A stretch of DNA of 64,000 nt from assembly GCA_003139095.1 (NCBI GenBank), contig PLHW01000043.1, positions 19,828-83,827 of the forward strand, read 5' to 3'. Positions 45,668 through 55,422 of this stretch are shown in pieces. Under the pieces are notes generated by a model. That model did no database searches, was not told where the DNA came from, and saw nothing but the letters and a program-made list of their open reading frames with translations. The position numbers and the translations under genes are program-made. Source of the stretch: Acidobacteriaceae bacterium. GTDB lineage: Bacteria > Acidobacteriota > Terriglobia > Terriglobales > Acidobacteriaceae. Positions within the stretch are counted from its first letter, which is position 1. Every line of letters starts with the position of its first letter.

Positions 45668-46894
45668 ATGTCGAAGAAGTTGAAACTCACCGTCCTGGCC
45701 AGTTCGCTGGCCATTCTCGCGTTCACGTTGGTTGGCAGTTTCGTTCATGTTCGCGCCTCCTCGAGTGACGGCGCCTACCGCCAGCTCTCGGTCTACAGCG
45801 AAGTCCTCTCCCGCATTCGCGGCGATTATGTCGAAGAGCCCAACATCTCCGGCGTCACCGAGGGCGCGCTGCACGGCTTGCTCGAGTCCCTCGACGCCAA
45901 CTCCAGTTATCTTTCGCCCTCCGAATACAAGCACTACAAGTCGATGAAGCCCGAGGGCAAAGCCGAGATCGGCGCCACCGTCTCCAAGCGCTTCGGATAC
46001 GCCGATGTGGTCGCCGTCATTCCCGGCGGTCCCGCCGACAAAGCCGGCCTCGAGAGCTCCGACATTCTCGAGTCCATCGAAGGCAAGAGCACGCACGATA
46101 TGTCGCTCGCCGAAATTCGCACCACTCTCCTCGGCGACCCCGGTTCCACTGTCACCGTCGCGGTCGTGCGTCCCCGCCGCGCCGAGCCGCAAAAAATGGT
46201 TATCACGCGCGACGTGGTCACCATTCCGCCCGTCTCCGATCGCATGCTCGCCGATAACGTCGGCTACATCAAGGTCGACGCGTTCCCGGAAGGTAAGTCG
46301 AGCGAGATCGCCGCCAAGATTCGCGACCTGCAAAAACAGGGCGCCAAAAAGCTTATCCTCGACCTGCGCAACTCCGCCAGCGGCGAGGAATCCGAGGGCA
46401 TCGCCACCGCCAATCTCTTCCTTGACCACGGCACCATCACTTATTTGCAGGGCCAGAAGTATCCACGCCAGGCTTTTAACGCCGACCCCGCCAAGGACAT
46501 CACGAAACTTCCGGTCGCCGTCCTCGTCAATCGCGGCACCGCCGGCCCAGCGGAGATCGTAGCCGCCGCCATTCTTGAAAACGCTCGCGGCGACGTCGTC
46601 GGCGACAAGACCTTCGGCGATGGCTCCATCCAAAAAGTTATCGAGATGCGCGACAACGAAGGCGCGCTCATCCTCTCCGTCGCAAAATATTATTCCCCCA
46701 GCGGCAAGGCAATTCAGGACGCGGCCGTCACTCCCAATGTGATGGTTGCCGATAACCTCGAAGACGCCGGCTTGCCCGACGAAGACCAGCCTCCAACAGC
46801 CGCGACCGACAAAGAAGTAAAACCCAAGAACCAGCCCGACGACCAACTCAACAAAGCTCTCGAAGTCCTGAAAAACCGCGAGTCGAAAGGCTAG
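45668..46894 (+). CDS. S41 C-terminal-processing protease homologue lacking Ser and Lys (pseudoprotease)
   Basis: 408 aa from the ATG at 45668 (GGAAG upstream; 35 earlier residues look untypical). N-terminal membrane/signal segment (LTVLASSLAILAFTLVGSF), a CtpA N-domain (YSEVLSRIRGDYVEEPNISG), a PDZ domain (VIPGGPADKAGLESSDILES) and the S41 core. The nucleophile motif normally reading GS/TASASE is G-T-A-G293-P-A-E. The Lys motif normally TFGKGxxQ is TFGD318GSIQ. The 25-residue spacing equals that of Ser430/Lys455 in E. coli Tsp. The fold is kept, so a non-proteolytic PDZ scaffold role is likely. Confidence 0.88.
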   Translation: MSKKLKLTVLASSLAILAFTLVGSFVHVRASSSDGAYRQLSVYSEVLSRIRGDYVEEPNISGVTEGALHGLLESLDANSSYLSPSEYKHYKSMKPEGKAEIGATVSKRFGYADVVAVIPGGPADKAGLESSDILESIEGKSTHDMSLAEIRTTLLGDPGSTVTVAVVRPRRAEPQKMVITRDVVTIPPVSDRMLADNVGYIKVDAFPEGKSSEIAAKIRDLQKQGAKKLILDLRNSASGEESEGIATANLFLDHGTITYLQGQKYPRQAFNADPAKDITKLPVAVLVNRGTAGPAEIVAAAILENARGDVVGDKTFGDGSIQKVIEMRDNEGALILSVAKYYSPSGKAIQDAAVTPNVMVADNLEDAGLPDEDQPPTAATDKEVKPKNQPDDQLNKALEVLKNRESKG

Positions 46895-47107
46895 GCTTTC
46901 GAGGTTTCAGAGTAAACCCCGGCTTTTCATAGAAAGCCCGCCTCTCCACGCAGATTGACCGTGCTCGGGGGCGCCCCATTCTTGCGCGGCCCTCGCGCAC
47001 GAGCGGGAACCACGAATCGCCGCGTCTCAATCCCTCCGCGCCCGCGTCTCGGGCAATGATCGTAATCGCTGATTTCGCCAGTTACTCTCCCTCCTTTCGC
47101 ATAATGC

Positions 47108-47136
47108 AAAAGAAAAGCCGCCCGACGCCGAGCGGC
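47108..47136 (-). terminator. rho-independent terminator of the GloVer gene
   Basis: On the minus strand GCCGC...GCGGC (47117-47136, 7-bp stem with a G-U pair) is followed by TTTTCTTTT. It begins 22 nt past the stop of the GloVer gene. Confidence 0.75.
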
Positions 47137-47158
47137 AATTCTCAGGAAGTGCTGGCGG

Positions 47159-48715
47159 TCACCGCTCTACCACCTGGATCACTCCATTCGACTTGCTACC
47201 CTCGAAGGCCAGGTCACCGCCGTAGATCGCCTTGATATGTGGCGTGCCCACCTGCAACGTCGAGGTCGTGAACGTCGCCGTACCGCCAATCGTTGATCCC
47301 GTTCCCAGTACCTTCCGGAAATCCATAAAAGTCACTGTATCTCCATCCGGTGGCGCAGGAGTGATTACTGCCGTAAAGGTCACTGCTTCTCCGAAAGTCG
47401 ATGGATTCGGCGAAGATGTGAGCACAGTCGTTGTCACCCGAGCCGATGGATTCAGTTCGAACGCAACGCCGCAACCACCGGCGCCCGGACAGTAGCTGGA
47501 CGTTCCACCGCCGTACGTCGTTCCGTAAAGATTGCCGCCATCCAGAATCAAGGTGTCCATCGGGTTACCGCCGTCTATGAGATTGAAAGACCATAGAAAC
47601 GTCCATTCATACCCGGATCCGCTGGCCGCCAGCTCGAAGACAGTGCCGCATCCGTCGTAGCACGGTGATTTGAGAATGCCGAATCCGGTCGTGCCGTAAA
47701 TGTTCCCGGATGAATCGAACACGACCGCCGCCTTCGGATTGGCGCCATCCGGCCAACTGAAGGAATGGAGAACCTCCTCCGTATACTCTCCATCTGGGCC
47801 CGGAGTCAGCTTCCAAACCGTTCCCATGCCTTTTTTCGCGCCGCCACTCACCGTCGTGCCATAAACATTCCCGGCGCTGTCGACGACAGGAGTCCCTTCC
47901 GGAGCCGACCCGTCGGTCTGGCCGGCCTTGAAGGCGTGAAGCATGGCTGCACTCCAACCCCCGCTTCCGTTTGGTGACAGCTTAAAAACATGGCCATTAT
48001 CCACGTCGTCGGCGCCGTACAGGTTGCCGGAGCCGTCTATTGCTATCCCGCCATAGCCGCCGCTGTCGTAGATCACCTGCTCACTCCACCCGCCTTCGCC
48101 GTTCGGGGACAACTCGTAAACCGTCCCCATTCCGCTGCCCCCGCCATAGGTTGTGCCATAGATGTTACCGTACGCGTCCCAGGTGGGCCCGGAGAACGGG
48201 AAGGCACCGTCGGGGGTTGACGTGAAACTGTACAGGACGGTCTCGCACCAGCCATTCCCGCTGTTGCTGCCGCTTGGGCAACCACCGCCCGGCTCGGGGC
48301 TCAGCTCGAACACGAGGCCATATCCGGAATAAGCCCCCGATGCGAAAAGCCCGCCGTAGTATGTTGTCCCGTAGAGATTCCCGCGCCCGTCGGAGATGAC
48401 AGGGGAGTAGGGGTACGACCCGTCGGTGCAGTTCGACAGGGAACAAAAGCTGTACAAGACAGTCTCGGTGTACCCGCCGGCCCCGTTTGGAGAAAGCTCA
48501 AAGACGGTGCCAGCCATATTATTGCCGCCCAGTTGCGTGGTCCCGAAGAAATTGCCTGCGCCGTCGGGCAGGAGGCTGGACGCCGGGTTCGCCCCGTCTA
48601 CACAGTTCGGCTGAGAACAGAAGTTGTAGAGCACCTTTTCCGGTTGTGCGTGCGCGGGTGGAAGAGCCACCAGCAGCAGCGTGGAAAGTACAGCTAATGT
48701 CAGAACGCCTCGCAT
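47159..48715 (-). CDS. secreted GloVer-repeat protein with C-terminal Ig-like domain
   Basis: 518 aa. Signal peptide MRGVLTLAVLSTLLLVALPP. At least seven repeats follow of the type LYGTTYxGG...GTVFELSPNG...VLYSF, the glycine/tyrosine GloVer (TIGR03803) repeat, predicted to form a propeller-like beta structure. The last 90 residues (TTTVLTSSPNPSTFGEAVTF) form a bacterial Ig-like domain. It is exported, of unknown ligand. It shares long near-identical DNA with the next gene (48826-50217), to which it is a tandem paralogue. Confidence 0.88.
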   Translation of the reverse strand: MRGVLTLAVLSTLLLVALPPAHAQPEKVLYNFCSQPNCVDGANPASSLLPDGAGNFFGTTQLGGNNMAGTVFELSPNGAGGYTETVLYSFCSLSNCTDGSYPYSPVISDGRGNLYGTTYYGGLFASGAYSGYGLVFELSPEPGGGCPSGSNSGNGWCETVLYSFTSTPDGAFPFSGPTWDAYGNIYGTTYGGGSGMGTVYELSPNGEGGWSEQVIYDSGGYGGIAIDGSGNLYGADDVDNGHVFKLSPNGSGGWSAAMLHAFKAGQTDGSAPEGTPVVDSAGNVYGTTVSGGAKKGMGTVWKLTPGPDGEYTEEVLHSFSWPDGANPKAAVVFDSSGNIYGTTGFGILKSPCYDGCGTVFELAASGSGYEWTFLWSFNLIDGGNPMDTLILDGGNLYGTTYGGGTSSYCPGAGGCGVAFELNPSARVTTTVLTSSPNPSTFGEAVTFTAVITPAPPDGDTVTFMDFRKVLGTGSTIGGTATFTTSTLQVGTPHIKAIYGGDLAFEGSKSNGVIQVVER

Positions 48716-48825
48716 ATCCCTCTCCTAATCTCCGATTGGAGATGCCTAGTCTCCTCGTGATCTTTCGGCATCGCACATCGCCACCAGTTAGAAAAAACGT
48801 GGCGCATTTTCGTAACCTTGCGTAC

Positions 48826-50217
48826 CTACGGAGTGAACTCGAACGCGATCCCGCAACCGCCGGGATTCGGGCAAAAGCCGCCCAGGCCACCGTTGTAGGT
48901 CGTTCCGTAGAAATTGCCGCCGTCCAGAATCAGGCTGCTCACGGGATGAGCGCCATCGCCCGACGTGAAAATCCAAAGAAGCTCCGTTTCATAGTCGGTC
49001 CTTTTGGGGCGCCTGGCGAGTTCGAACAGCGCGCCACAGCCTTGTAGATCGCCCTTCGCCTCTTTTTCTGTGCAGTACGAGGAGCTGCCGCCGTATTCTG
49101 TCATGCCGTAGATGTCTCCGGATGAATCGAGCACGACTCCGGCCCAGGGAAGGTCGGGCGCTCGAAGCGAGAAGCAGCATCCGTGGACCCCGGGACCCGA
49201 CATAAAGGAATGAAGAACCGCCCCCGTATACTCACCATCTGAAGGAGTCAGCTTCCAAACTGTGCCGCACCCCAAGTCAGTGTGGTCAGGGCTGCACCTC
49301 CCTATACCGCCATAAACGGTCGTGCCATAGAGATTTCCGGCGCTATCGAGCATCGGCGTGCCCGAAGGGTAGCTGCCGTCCGTCGGGTGGCCTGCGAAGG
49401 CATGAATGATGCTCGGATTCCACCCCCCACCTCCGTTTGGCGACAGCTTGAAAACGTGGCCATTTCCCAGATCGTCGGCACCGTACAGGTTGCCGGAGCC
49501 GTCGATCGTCAATCCGCCATAGCCGCCGCTGTCGTAGATAATCTGCTCACTCCACCCGCCTTCGCCGTTCGGGGACAACTCGTAAACCGTCCCCATTCCG
49601 CTGCCTCCGCCATAAGTTGTGCCATAGAGGTTACCGGACGGGTCCCAGGTGAGCCCGGAGAACGGGGACGCGCCGTCGGGGGTTGACATGAAGCTGTAAA
49701 GGACGGTCTCGCACCAGCCATTACCGCTGTTGCTGCCGCCTGGGCAACCACCGCCCGGCTCCGGGCTCAGTTCGTACACCACCCCATATCCGTTAGAACC
49801 ATCGCCGCATGCTGAGGCGACGCCTTGTCCGTTAGCGCCACCGGAGCAGGCTGTCCCATAGAGATTTCCGGCGCCGTCGAAAATCACATTAGAAGTTGGG
49901 CCACTCCCATCTGTGCAGTACGGCAGGGAACAGAAGCTGTACAAGACAGTTTCGTCGTAGCCGCCGAACCCGTTTGGAGAAAGCTCAAACACAGTGCCAT
50001 CCATATTCGCGCCGCCCAGTTGGGTGGTCCCGTAGAAGTTGCCTGCGCCGTCGGGCGCGAGGCTAGCCGCCGGGTCCTTACCGTCTACGCAGTTCGGCTG
50101 AGAACAGAAGTTGTAAAGCACGATTTCGGTTTGAGCGTGCGCTGGACGAGCGGCAATAAGCAGCAGCGCAGAAAACACAACTAGGGCCAGGGCGCTACGG
50201 ATAGCACTCATAAGCAC
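48826..50217 (-). CDS. secreted GloVer-repeat protein (tandem paralogue)
   Basis: 463 aa with a signal peptide (SALALVVFSALLLIAARPAH). The same GloVer repeats as its neighbour (NLYGTTYGGGSGMGTVYELS, NLYGADDLGNGHVFKLSPNG), but it ends IAFEFTP without the Ig-like domain. It has extra Cys pairs (GRCSPDHTDLGCG) that could form disulfides. It lies 110 nt upstream in the same direction, so the two may be co-transcribed. Confidence 0.87.
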   Translation of the reverse strand: MLMSAIRSALALVVFSALLLIAARPAHAQTEIVLYNFCSQPNCVDGKDPAASLAPDGAGNFYGTTQLGGANMDGTVFELSPNGFGGYDETVLYSFCSLPYCTDGSGPTSNVIFDGAGNLYGTACSGGANGQGVASACGDGSNGYGVVYELSPEPGGGCPGGSNSGNGWCETVLYSFMSTPDGASPFSGLTWDPSGNLYGTTYGGGSGMGTVYELSPNGEGGWSEQIIYDSGGYGGLTIDGSGNLYGADDLGNGHVFKLSPNGGGGWNPSIIHAFAGHPTDGSYPSGTPMLDSAGNLYGTTVYGGIGRCSPDHTDLGCGTVWKLTPSDGEYTGAVLHSFMSGPGVHGCCFSLRAPDLPWAGVVLDSSGDIYGMTEYGGSSSYCTEKEAKGDLQGCGALFELARRPKRTDYETELLWIFTSGDGAHPVSSLILDGGNFYGTTYNGGLGGFCPNPGGCGIAFEFTP

Positions 50218-50619
50218 GAACCTTTTTGGGGGAGTTTCGCCTCAGCAGGTGTTGCGTCTCAACGAGCGGAACCTGCTTTAGTCAGGCCTATCCATTATAA
50301 GAATGACCGGCTCCCAGTCAAGACCTAACATCACAATCTGGATGTGCGGTTGCTGCCACTAGCAAGGCAAAGCCGTCGCTAGGCCCTACCCGACGCGCCT
50401 CGATTGGCGAGAAATCCGCATAGCCTCAAGTCCGCGGCGGTCACCACTTTGATCGCACAGATTTGATGGCAAAGACTTGATCGGAAAAGACTTGATCGGA
50501 AAAAAGAGGTCGTGAAACAGCGTCTGGAATTGTTGTTGGTGGAGCAGCCTGTCCACGGGCCGCACTCTATTTCTCTGTATGTCCCGTCTCATGAATTCCC
50601 ATGAGAGCTACAATAACTT
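50218..50619. other. divergent intergenic region with a tandem repeat
   Basis: About 400 nt upstream of the GloVer gene and of the M23 gene. AAAGACTTGATCGGA is repeated without a gap at 50471-50485 and 50486-50500. No gene found. Confidence 0.55.
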
Positions 50620-51927
50620 GTGCGAAAAATCCTCATTACCGTGATTGCGATTGCAGTAATTGCGTCGATTGCGATTCTATTGGCGCGATCGGCAGCGCCC
50701 GTGGTTGACCTGCCGTCCCCTGTCACCACCTTAGGCCAGGCCACTCCCATAATTGTCCATGTGCGCGACCCCCATGGCATTCGCAGCCTCGAAGCCTTTG
50801 TCGAGCAAAGTGGCATCCAGTATCGCGTCTGGGGGATCGCCCAACCTTCGCCCGTGACGGATGGTATCTGGAGCTTTACCGCCGGCGTCAACACCACGCC
50901 CCAGCTCAAAGACGGCAGCGCAAAATTGATCTTTATAGCTACCTCCAACGGTTTGCTGCGCAAGACAGCACGCTGGGAGGGCCAGGTCACGGTGGTAACC
51001 CGGCCGCCCGTCGTCACTGTTGATTCAGACCAGCACTACCTGTACTTGGGCATGGCTGATCTCGCGACCTTCAATATCTCCGGGACCTGGACGGAAGCGG
51101 GCGTGCAAGTCGGCGATCAGACATTCCGGGCCTGGCCCATGCCCGGCGGCAAGCCGGGCTTCTTTTCGCTCTTCGCCTTCGCCTGGAACATGCCGCCCGC
51201 GACGGTCCCAGTGGTTTTCGCCTCGAATGGCGCGGGAAACGTCGTGACCAGCCCGATTGTGTTCCAGTTTCCCAAGAAGGAGCAGCCGAAATACACGGTA
51301 CATGATTTGCAGGTGAGCGACCAGTTCATGCAGAAAGTTATCGGCGAGCTTGATCCGCACGGCTCGGGAGATCCGGTGCAGCGTTTCGTCAAAATCAATA
51401 GCGAAATGCGGCGGGCCAATAACAAGGTGCTTTCCGATCTGCGCCTCAAAACCGCAGACCACTTCCTCTGGTCGCAGCCTTTCCTGCGTCAGTCTCATTC
51501 CCAGGCGGAATCCAGCTTTGCGGATACGCGAAATTACATCTACAAAGGAATAAAGATCGATCAGCAGGTGCACCTCGGATACGATCTCGCGGCCACGCAG
51601 CATGTCGGCGTCGAGGCGTCCAATGATGGCCGTGTCGTCTATGCGGCTCCGCTTGGCATCTACGGCAATTGCATTGTGGTGGACCATGGATACGGACTTC
51701 AGACGATTTACGGCCACCTCAGTCAGATCAATGTGCACGAAGGCGACATGGTGAAGCGCGGACAAGTCATCGGCACCAGTGGCCAGACCGGAATGGCGGG
51801 AGGTGACCACATTCACTTCGCCATGCAGCTCGATGGCGTACAGATCGACCCCAAGGAATGGTGGGACAGCCACTGGATCAAGGATCACATTGCAAAGCGC
51901 GTGGACTTGCCGGGGTTCCGCGACTGA
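50620..51927 (+). CDS. M23 (LytM/gametolysin-type) peptidase
   Basis: 435 aa starting at GTG. One N-terminal membrane anchor (MRKILITVIAIAVIASIAIL), then about 250 residues of beta-rich Ig-like regions, then the M23 domain. Zinc ligands: HLGYDLAATQ (His and Asp) and HIHFAMQ (HxH), with GLQTIYGHLSQINV between them. M23 enzymes cut peptidoglycan cross-bridges or activate amidases. All expected ligands are present, so it should be active in the periplasm. Confidence 0.92.
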   Translation: MRKILITVIAIAVIASIAILLARSAAPVVDLPSPVTTLGQATPIIVHVRDPHGIRSLEAFVEQSGIQYRVWGIAQPSPVTDGIWSFTAGVNTTPQLKDGSAKLIFIATSNGLLRKTARWEGQVTVVTRPPVVTVDSDQHYLYLGMADLATFNISGTWTEAGVQVGDQTFRAWPMPGGKPGFFSLFAFAWNMPPATVPVVFASNGAGNVVTSPIVFQFPKKEQPKYTVHDLQVSDQFMQKVIGELDPHGSGDPVQRFVKINSEMRRANNKVLSDLRLKTADHFLWSQPFLRQSHSQAESSFADTRNYIYKGIKIDQQVHLGYDLAATQHVGVEASNDGRVVYAAPLGIYGNCIVVDHGYGLQTIYGHLSQINVHEGDMVKRGQVIGTSGQTGMAGGDHIHFAMQLDGVQIDPKEWWDSHWIKDHIAKRVDLPGFRD

Positions 51928-52042
51928 GCCCCGAATTCTGCACCGCGGCAAATCCCCGCAATCCGCGGATGCCTCTAACCCGCGACCTTGTACGGCCGCA
52001 TCATTTCAAGCAAACGCCGAAGCCGCTGTATTGTTTGTCATT

Positions 52043-52072
52043 GGATGGATGGCCGCAGGATGGATGGCCGCA
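52043..52072. repeat. 15-bp tandem duplication
   Basis: GGATGGATGGCCGCA at 52043-52057 and again at 52058-52072, in the non-coding stretch between the M23 gene and the following minus-strand genes. Confidence 0.8.
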
Positions 52073-52130
52073 GCCATCCGTCGCCCGCTTCTCGATCAAT
52101 GAGCGCAAACGGTTCTCGACAGCTATGCGG

Positions 52131-52391
52131 CTAACCGACGATGAGCCCGGCTTTAACCGTGATCACATTGAGCACTTGAGCAGCCCAGGCGGGCTCCCTC
52201 GGTCCAGACGCCGTGGAGACGCATACCAACTGGTGCTCTTCCAAGTTGCTCCTAGCGCGCTCCATCTCGACGTTCTTGTAGGCCGCAAGCTCCGTGCTGA
52301 CTGCATAATACGCAGCGCAACGGGCCCCGATGTACTCGCTACTCCTAGCGTCAAGGGTTCGTTCCAGCTCCTTGCAGATTAAGCAATCCAT
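52131..52391 (-). CDS. small acidobacterial Cys protein of unknown function
   Basis: 86 aa from the internal ATG (MDCLICKELERTLDARSSEY); the frame extends 31 codons upstream but that part is Pro/Gly-rich and unlikely. It has a CxxC at residues 3-6, a helical AYKNVEMERARSNLEEHQLV, then a single Cys. I associate this layout with a small, multicopy acidobacterial family. Function unknown; a metal or redox role for the CxxC is possible. Confidence 0.6.
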   Translation of the reverse strand: MDCLICKELERTLDARSSEYIGARCAAYYAVSTELAAYKNVEMERARSNLEEHQLVCVSTASGPREPAWAAQVLNVITVKAGLIVG

Positions 52392-52447
52392 AGCTATCCC
52401 TTCCAACCCTTCCAGCAGATGCATGGGTGGCGATGGATGTGGTCCTT

Positions 52448-52666
52448 TTACTTCGCCAGTCCGAGGATCTCCCGCTCGGCGCAAAACCAGTCCTGTTCCT
52501 CCTGACCAGGTTCACGACCACGGCCTTCATACAGCGCATAGGCCCGCTCTCTAATCATGTCTTGTGATGAGCCCGTGTCTGGCACCATGACCACCAGGCC
52601 GGGAGAGCTTTTCGGGCCGACGACGATCTTTGGCTGCGGTTGTCTTTGAGTTTTCGAACTGATCAT
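52448..52666 (-). CDS. DUF2934 family protein
   Basis: 72 aa. The C-terminal half IRERAYALYEGRGREPGQEE followed by QDWFCAEREIL is the DUF2934 helix pair (IRERAYELWE..GRP.G...WLRAE). The N-terminal part is basic and Pro-rich. These small proteins are of unknown function and sometimes linked to stress operons. It lies 56 nt upstream of the preceding Cys gene, in the same direction. Confidence 0.8.
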   Translation of the reverse strand: MISSKTQRQPQPKIVVGPKSSPGLVVMVPDTGSSQDMIRERAYALYEGRGREPGQEEQDWFCAEREILGLAK

Positions 52667-53021
52667 TGGGGGAACCTTCCGGGTGCTGGTGGAACTAAGG
52701 GGGGCTTACTTCAGATGGGCTGACTTAGTTCAGGGGACCTGAAAGAGGAGAGGAACTGCTCGCTCAATCTCAACCCTACGCTGAATCCTCGGGCGTGTCC
52801 AATCTTGGGTGAAGCGCTTGCCGCCCCCAATCCCATTTGGCGAAACATCCCCAGTCGTCAGCCTCCAGCGGGATCCATCTAAATTACAAGTTGTCCCTCC
52901 CCTATATCCCACTTGGGAGCGGCTTCCGCCTTTCGCCAAGTTCCGCACTGCCCCATTTTTTTCATCACACTGTATCCCCACTTTTCAACCTCCTCCTACG
53001 CTATCCTGATCTCATCCTCCG
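52667..53021. other. intergenic region
   Basis: 355 nt between the DUF2934 and PBP1 genes. It must hold both promoters. A minus-strand frame (52730-52981) and a plus-strand frame (52809-53009) overlap here, and neither shows family features. Confidence 0.4.
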
Positions 53022-55274
53022 ATGACAGTCGTCGACCAAGCCTCTGCTGCCGCCGAAGCCTCCGGTTTTAAGCTCGTCGGCTGGGTGCTATTCGCGCTGC
53101 TCGCAGTTCTCGCCGCCGCCGTCGGCGCGGCCAGCGGCCTCTTGCTCGTCTACTCCACCGATCTGCCGCAGGTCGAGCAGCTCGAGCGCTATCGCCCCAG
53201 CTCCGTCACCGAACTCTACGACACGCAAAATCGCGTCATCGGCACCTTCGCTCTCCAGCGCCGCGTCATCGCCACCTATGACGACTACCCGCAGGTTCTC
53301 CGCGACGCGCTCGTCTCCATCGAAGACAAGGATTTCTACACTCACTCCGGCATCAACTTCTGGCGCATCGTCGGCGCCGCCTACCGCGACGTCGAGTCTG
53401 GCGGAAAAGTTCAGGGCGCCTCCACGCTCACCATGCAGCTCGCCCGCAATCTATTCCTTTCGCCCGACCGCTCCTTCTATCGCAAAGTGCAGGAGTCGCT
53501 CCTCGCCATCCAGATGGAGCGCCGCTTCACCAAGCCGCAAATCTTCACGCTCTACGCCAACCAGATTTTCCTCGGCCATGGCGCTTACGGTTTCGAAGCC
53601 GCCTCCGAGTATTACTTCAGCAAGCCCGCCAAACAGCTTACCCTCGAAGAAGCCTCGCTCCTCGCCGGATTGCCCAAGGCGCCGCAGTATTACTCGCCCA
53701 TTAATCATCCCGACCGCGCGCTCAAGCGCCGCAATCTGGTGCTCAACGGCATGCTCGAAGATGGCAAGATTACCGCCGCGCAAGCCGCCGACGCTAAGGC
53801 CAAACCCATCGCGCTTAACCTGCAAAAAGATCCCAACTCGCTCGCTCCGCATTATGTCGAAGAGATTCGCCGCTATCTCGAGGCCAAATACGGCAGCGAC
53901 CAGGTCCACGAAGGCGGTCTCCGCGTCTATACCTCGCTCGACATGGACCTGCAGAAGTCCGCGCGCCAGGCCCTCCTCGACGGCCTCGCCGCCTACGAGC
54001 GCCGCCACGGATGGCGCGGTCACTTGATCAATGTCATCGCCGAAGGCCAGTCGCTCGAAAAATATGTCGATCCGGACTGGGACGAAGCGCCCGAAGTCAA
54101 CGGCTACACGCACGCCCTCGTGACCGCAGTCTCGCCCTCCGAAGTACAAATTCGCTTTGGCCAGCAAACCGCCACCATCGTCCCATCCGACGCCGCCGGC
54201 TGGATCCCCAAGCCCACCAAATCTTCCAAGCCCCACCTCGATGACCTCCTCGTTCCCGGCGACATCGTGTACGTCAAAATCCTCGCCCTCGACGCCGCCG
54301 GCAAAGCTCACGTCAGCCTCGAGCAGGATTCCGGCGTGCAAGGCGCTCTCGTCGCCATCGACAACGCCACCGGCGAAATCAAGGCCATGATCGGTGGCCG
54401 CGATTTCAATCTCTCCAAATTCAATCGCGCCACGCAAGCCCTGCGCCAGGTCGGCTCCTCCTTCAAACCCTACGTCTACACCGCCGCCATCGACCAGGGC
54501 GCAAGCCCCAACGACACCATCCTCGACGCGCCCATAACGTTTCAAACCGCTTCCGGCCCTTACTCGCCCCACAATTACGATCAGAAATTTGAGGGCACGA
54601 TTACGCTGCGCCGCGCCCTCGCCCAGTCGCGCAACATTCCCGCGCTCAAACTCGCCGATCGTATCGGCATAAAAACCGTCATCGAATACGCGCACCGCCT
54701 CGGCGTCACCGAAAATATTCCCGCTTATCTTCCCGTCGCGCTCGGGTCGGCTGAAGTCACGCCCCTCGAGCAGACCAGCGCCTTCAGCGTCTTTCCCAAC
54801 GACGGCCTGCGCGTCGCGCCCCGCTACATCACCAAGGTGACCGACTACGAAGGCCGCGTCCTGGAAGAAGATTATTCCGACGCCAAGGACGCCATCAGCT
54901 CGCGCACCGCGCGCATCATGACCAGCATGCTACGCGAGGTCGTGCTCCACGGAACCGCCGTCGCCGCCGCCAAAATGCCCTTCCCGCTCGCCGGCAAAAC
55001 CGGTACCACCAACGACTTCACCGACGCCTGGTTTGTCGGCTTCTCTCCCAATCTCACCTGCGGGGTCTGGATCGGCTACGACGAAAAAAAATCCCTCGGC
55101 GAAAAAGAAACTGGAGCCCGCGCCGCTCTGCCCATCTGGATGCAGTTCATGAACGCCGCCCTCGCCGGCAAAGACGCGGGAGAATTTCCGCTTCCGCCCG
55201 ACCAACCGAACACGCCCATCGCCCACAAAGTCGACACGCCTGACGTGGCTCCCGGCGATGGCGAGACGCACTAG
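53022..55274 (+). CDS. mrcA: class A penicillin-binding protein (PBP1A-type)
   Basis: 750 aa bifunctional peptidoglycan synthase, anchored by one N-terminal helix (LVGWVLFALLAVLAAAVGAA). The glycosyltransferase GT51 domain has SIEDKDFYTHSGINFWRI and GASTLTMQLARNLFL. The transpeptidase domain has the SxxK motif in VGSSFKPYVYTAA, SRN in RALAQSRNIPAL, and AGKTGTTNDFTDAWFVGF. All catalytic motifs are present. An extra domain of about 100 residues (TATIVPSDAAGWIP) between the two resembles an OB-like insert of PBP1A. It forms lipid II chains and crosslinks. Confidence 0.95.
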   Translation: MTVVDQASAAAEASGFKLVGWVLFALLAVLAAAVGAASGLLLVYSTDLPQVEQLERYRPSSVTELYDTQNRVIGTFALQRRVIATYDDYPQVLRDALVSIEDKDFYTHSGINFWRIVGAAYRDVESGGKVQGASTLTMQLARNLFLSPDRSFYRKVQESLLAIQMERRFTKPQIFTLYANQIFLGHGAYGFEAASEYYFSKPAKQLTLEEASLLAGLPKAPQYYSPINHPDRALKRRNLVLNGMLEDGKITAAQAADAKAKPIALNLQKDPNSLAPHYVEEIRRYLEAKYGSDQVHEGGLRVYTSLDMDLQKSARQALLDGLAAYERRHGWRGHLINVIAEGQSLEKYVDPDWDEAPEVNGYTHALVTAVSPSEVQIRFGQQTATIVPSDAAGWIPKPTKSSKPHLDDLLVPGDIVYVKILALDAAGKAHVSLEQDSGVQGALVAIDNATGEIKAMIGGRDFNLSKFNRATQALRQVGSSFKPYVYTAAIDQGASPNDTILDAPITFQTASGPYSPHNYDQKFEGTITLRRALAQSRNIPALKLADRIGIKTVIEYAHRLGVTENIPAYLPVALGSAEVTPLEQTSAFSVFPNDGLRVAPRYITKVTDYEGRVLEEDYSDAKDAISSRTARIMTSMLREVVLHGTAVAAAKMPFPLAGKTGTTNDFTDAWFVGFSPNLTCGVWIGYDEKKSLGEKETGARAALPIWMQFMNAALAGKDAGEFPLPPDQPNTPIAHKVDTPDVAPGDGETH

Positions 55275-55422
55275 AATTTCTCCACTGTCATTGTTCAGTT
55301 TCTCTGTTACGAAAACCGAACGTTGATTGCCCTACCGAATTTGCCGTCGTCATCTTACCGGCGCTATACTGTCGCGAATTTGTGTCCCTGAGAGGATGGC
55401 ACAACTTACAAAAGGAGATCGT

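Noticed and set aside
45647..46846. 399-codon open frame antisense to the S41 gene
   Set aside because: Gly/Val/Asp-rich shadow without family features; the sense strand protein is clear.
46848..47109. Two 60-codon minus-strand frames after the S41 gene, with an AAAGGAGG sequence
   Set aside because: The purine-rich site is not followed by a usable start at the right distance, and neither frame looks like a protein.
52730..52981. 83-codon minus-strand frame in the gap before PBP1
   Set aside because: No similarity that I recognise, no ribosome site, and a competing plus-strand frame of equal quality.
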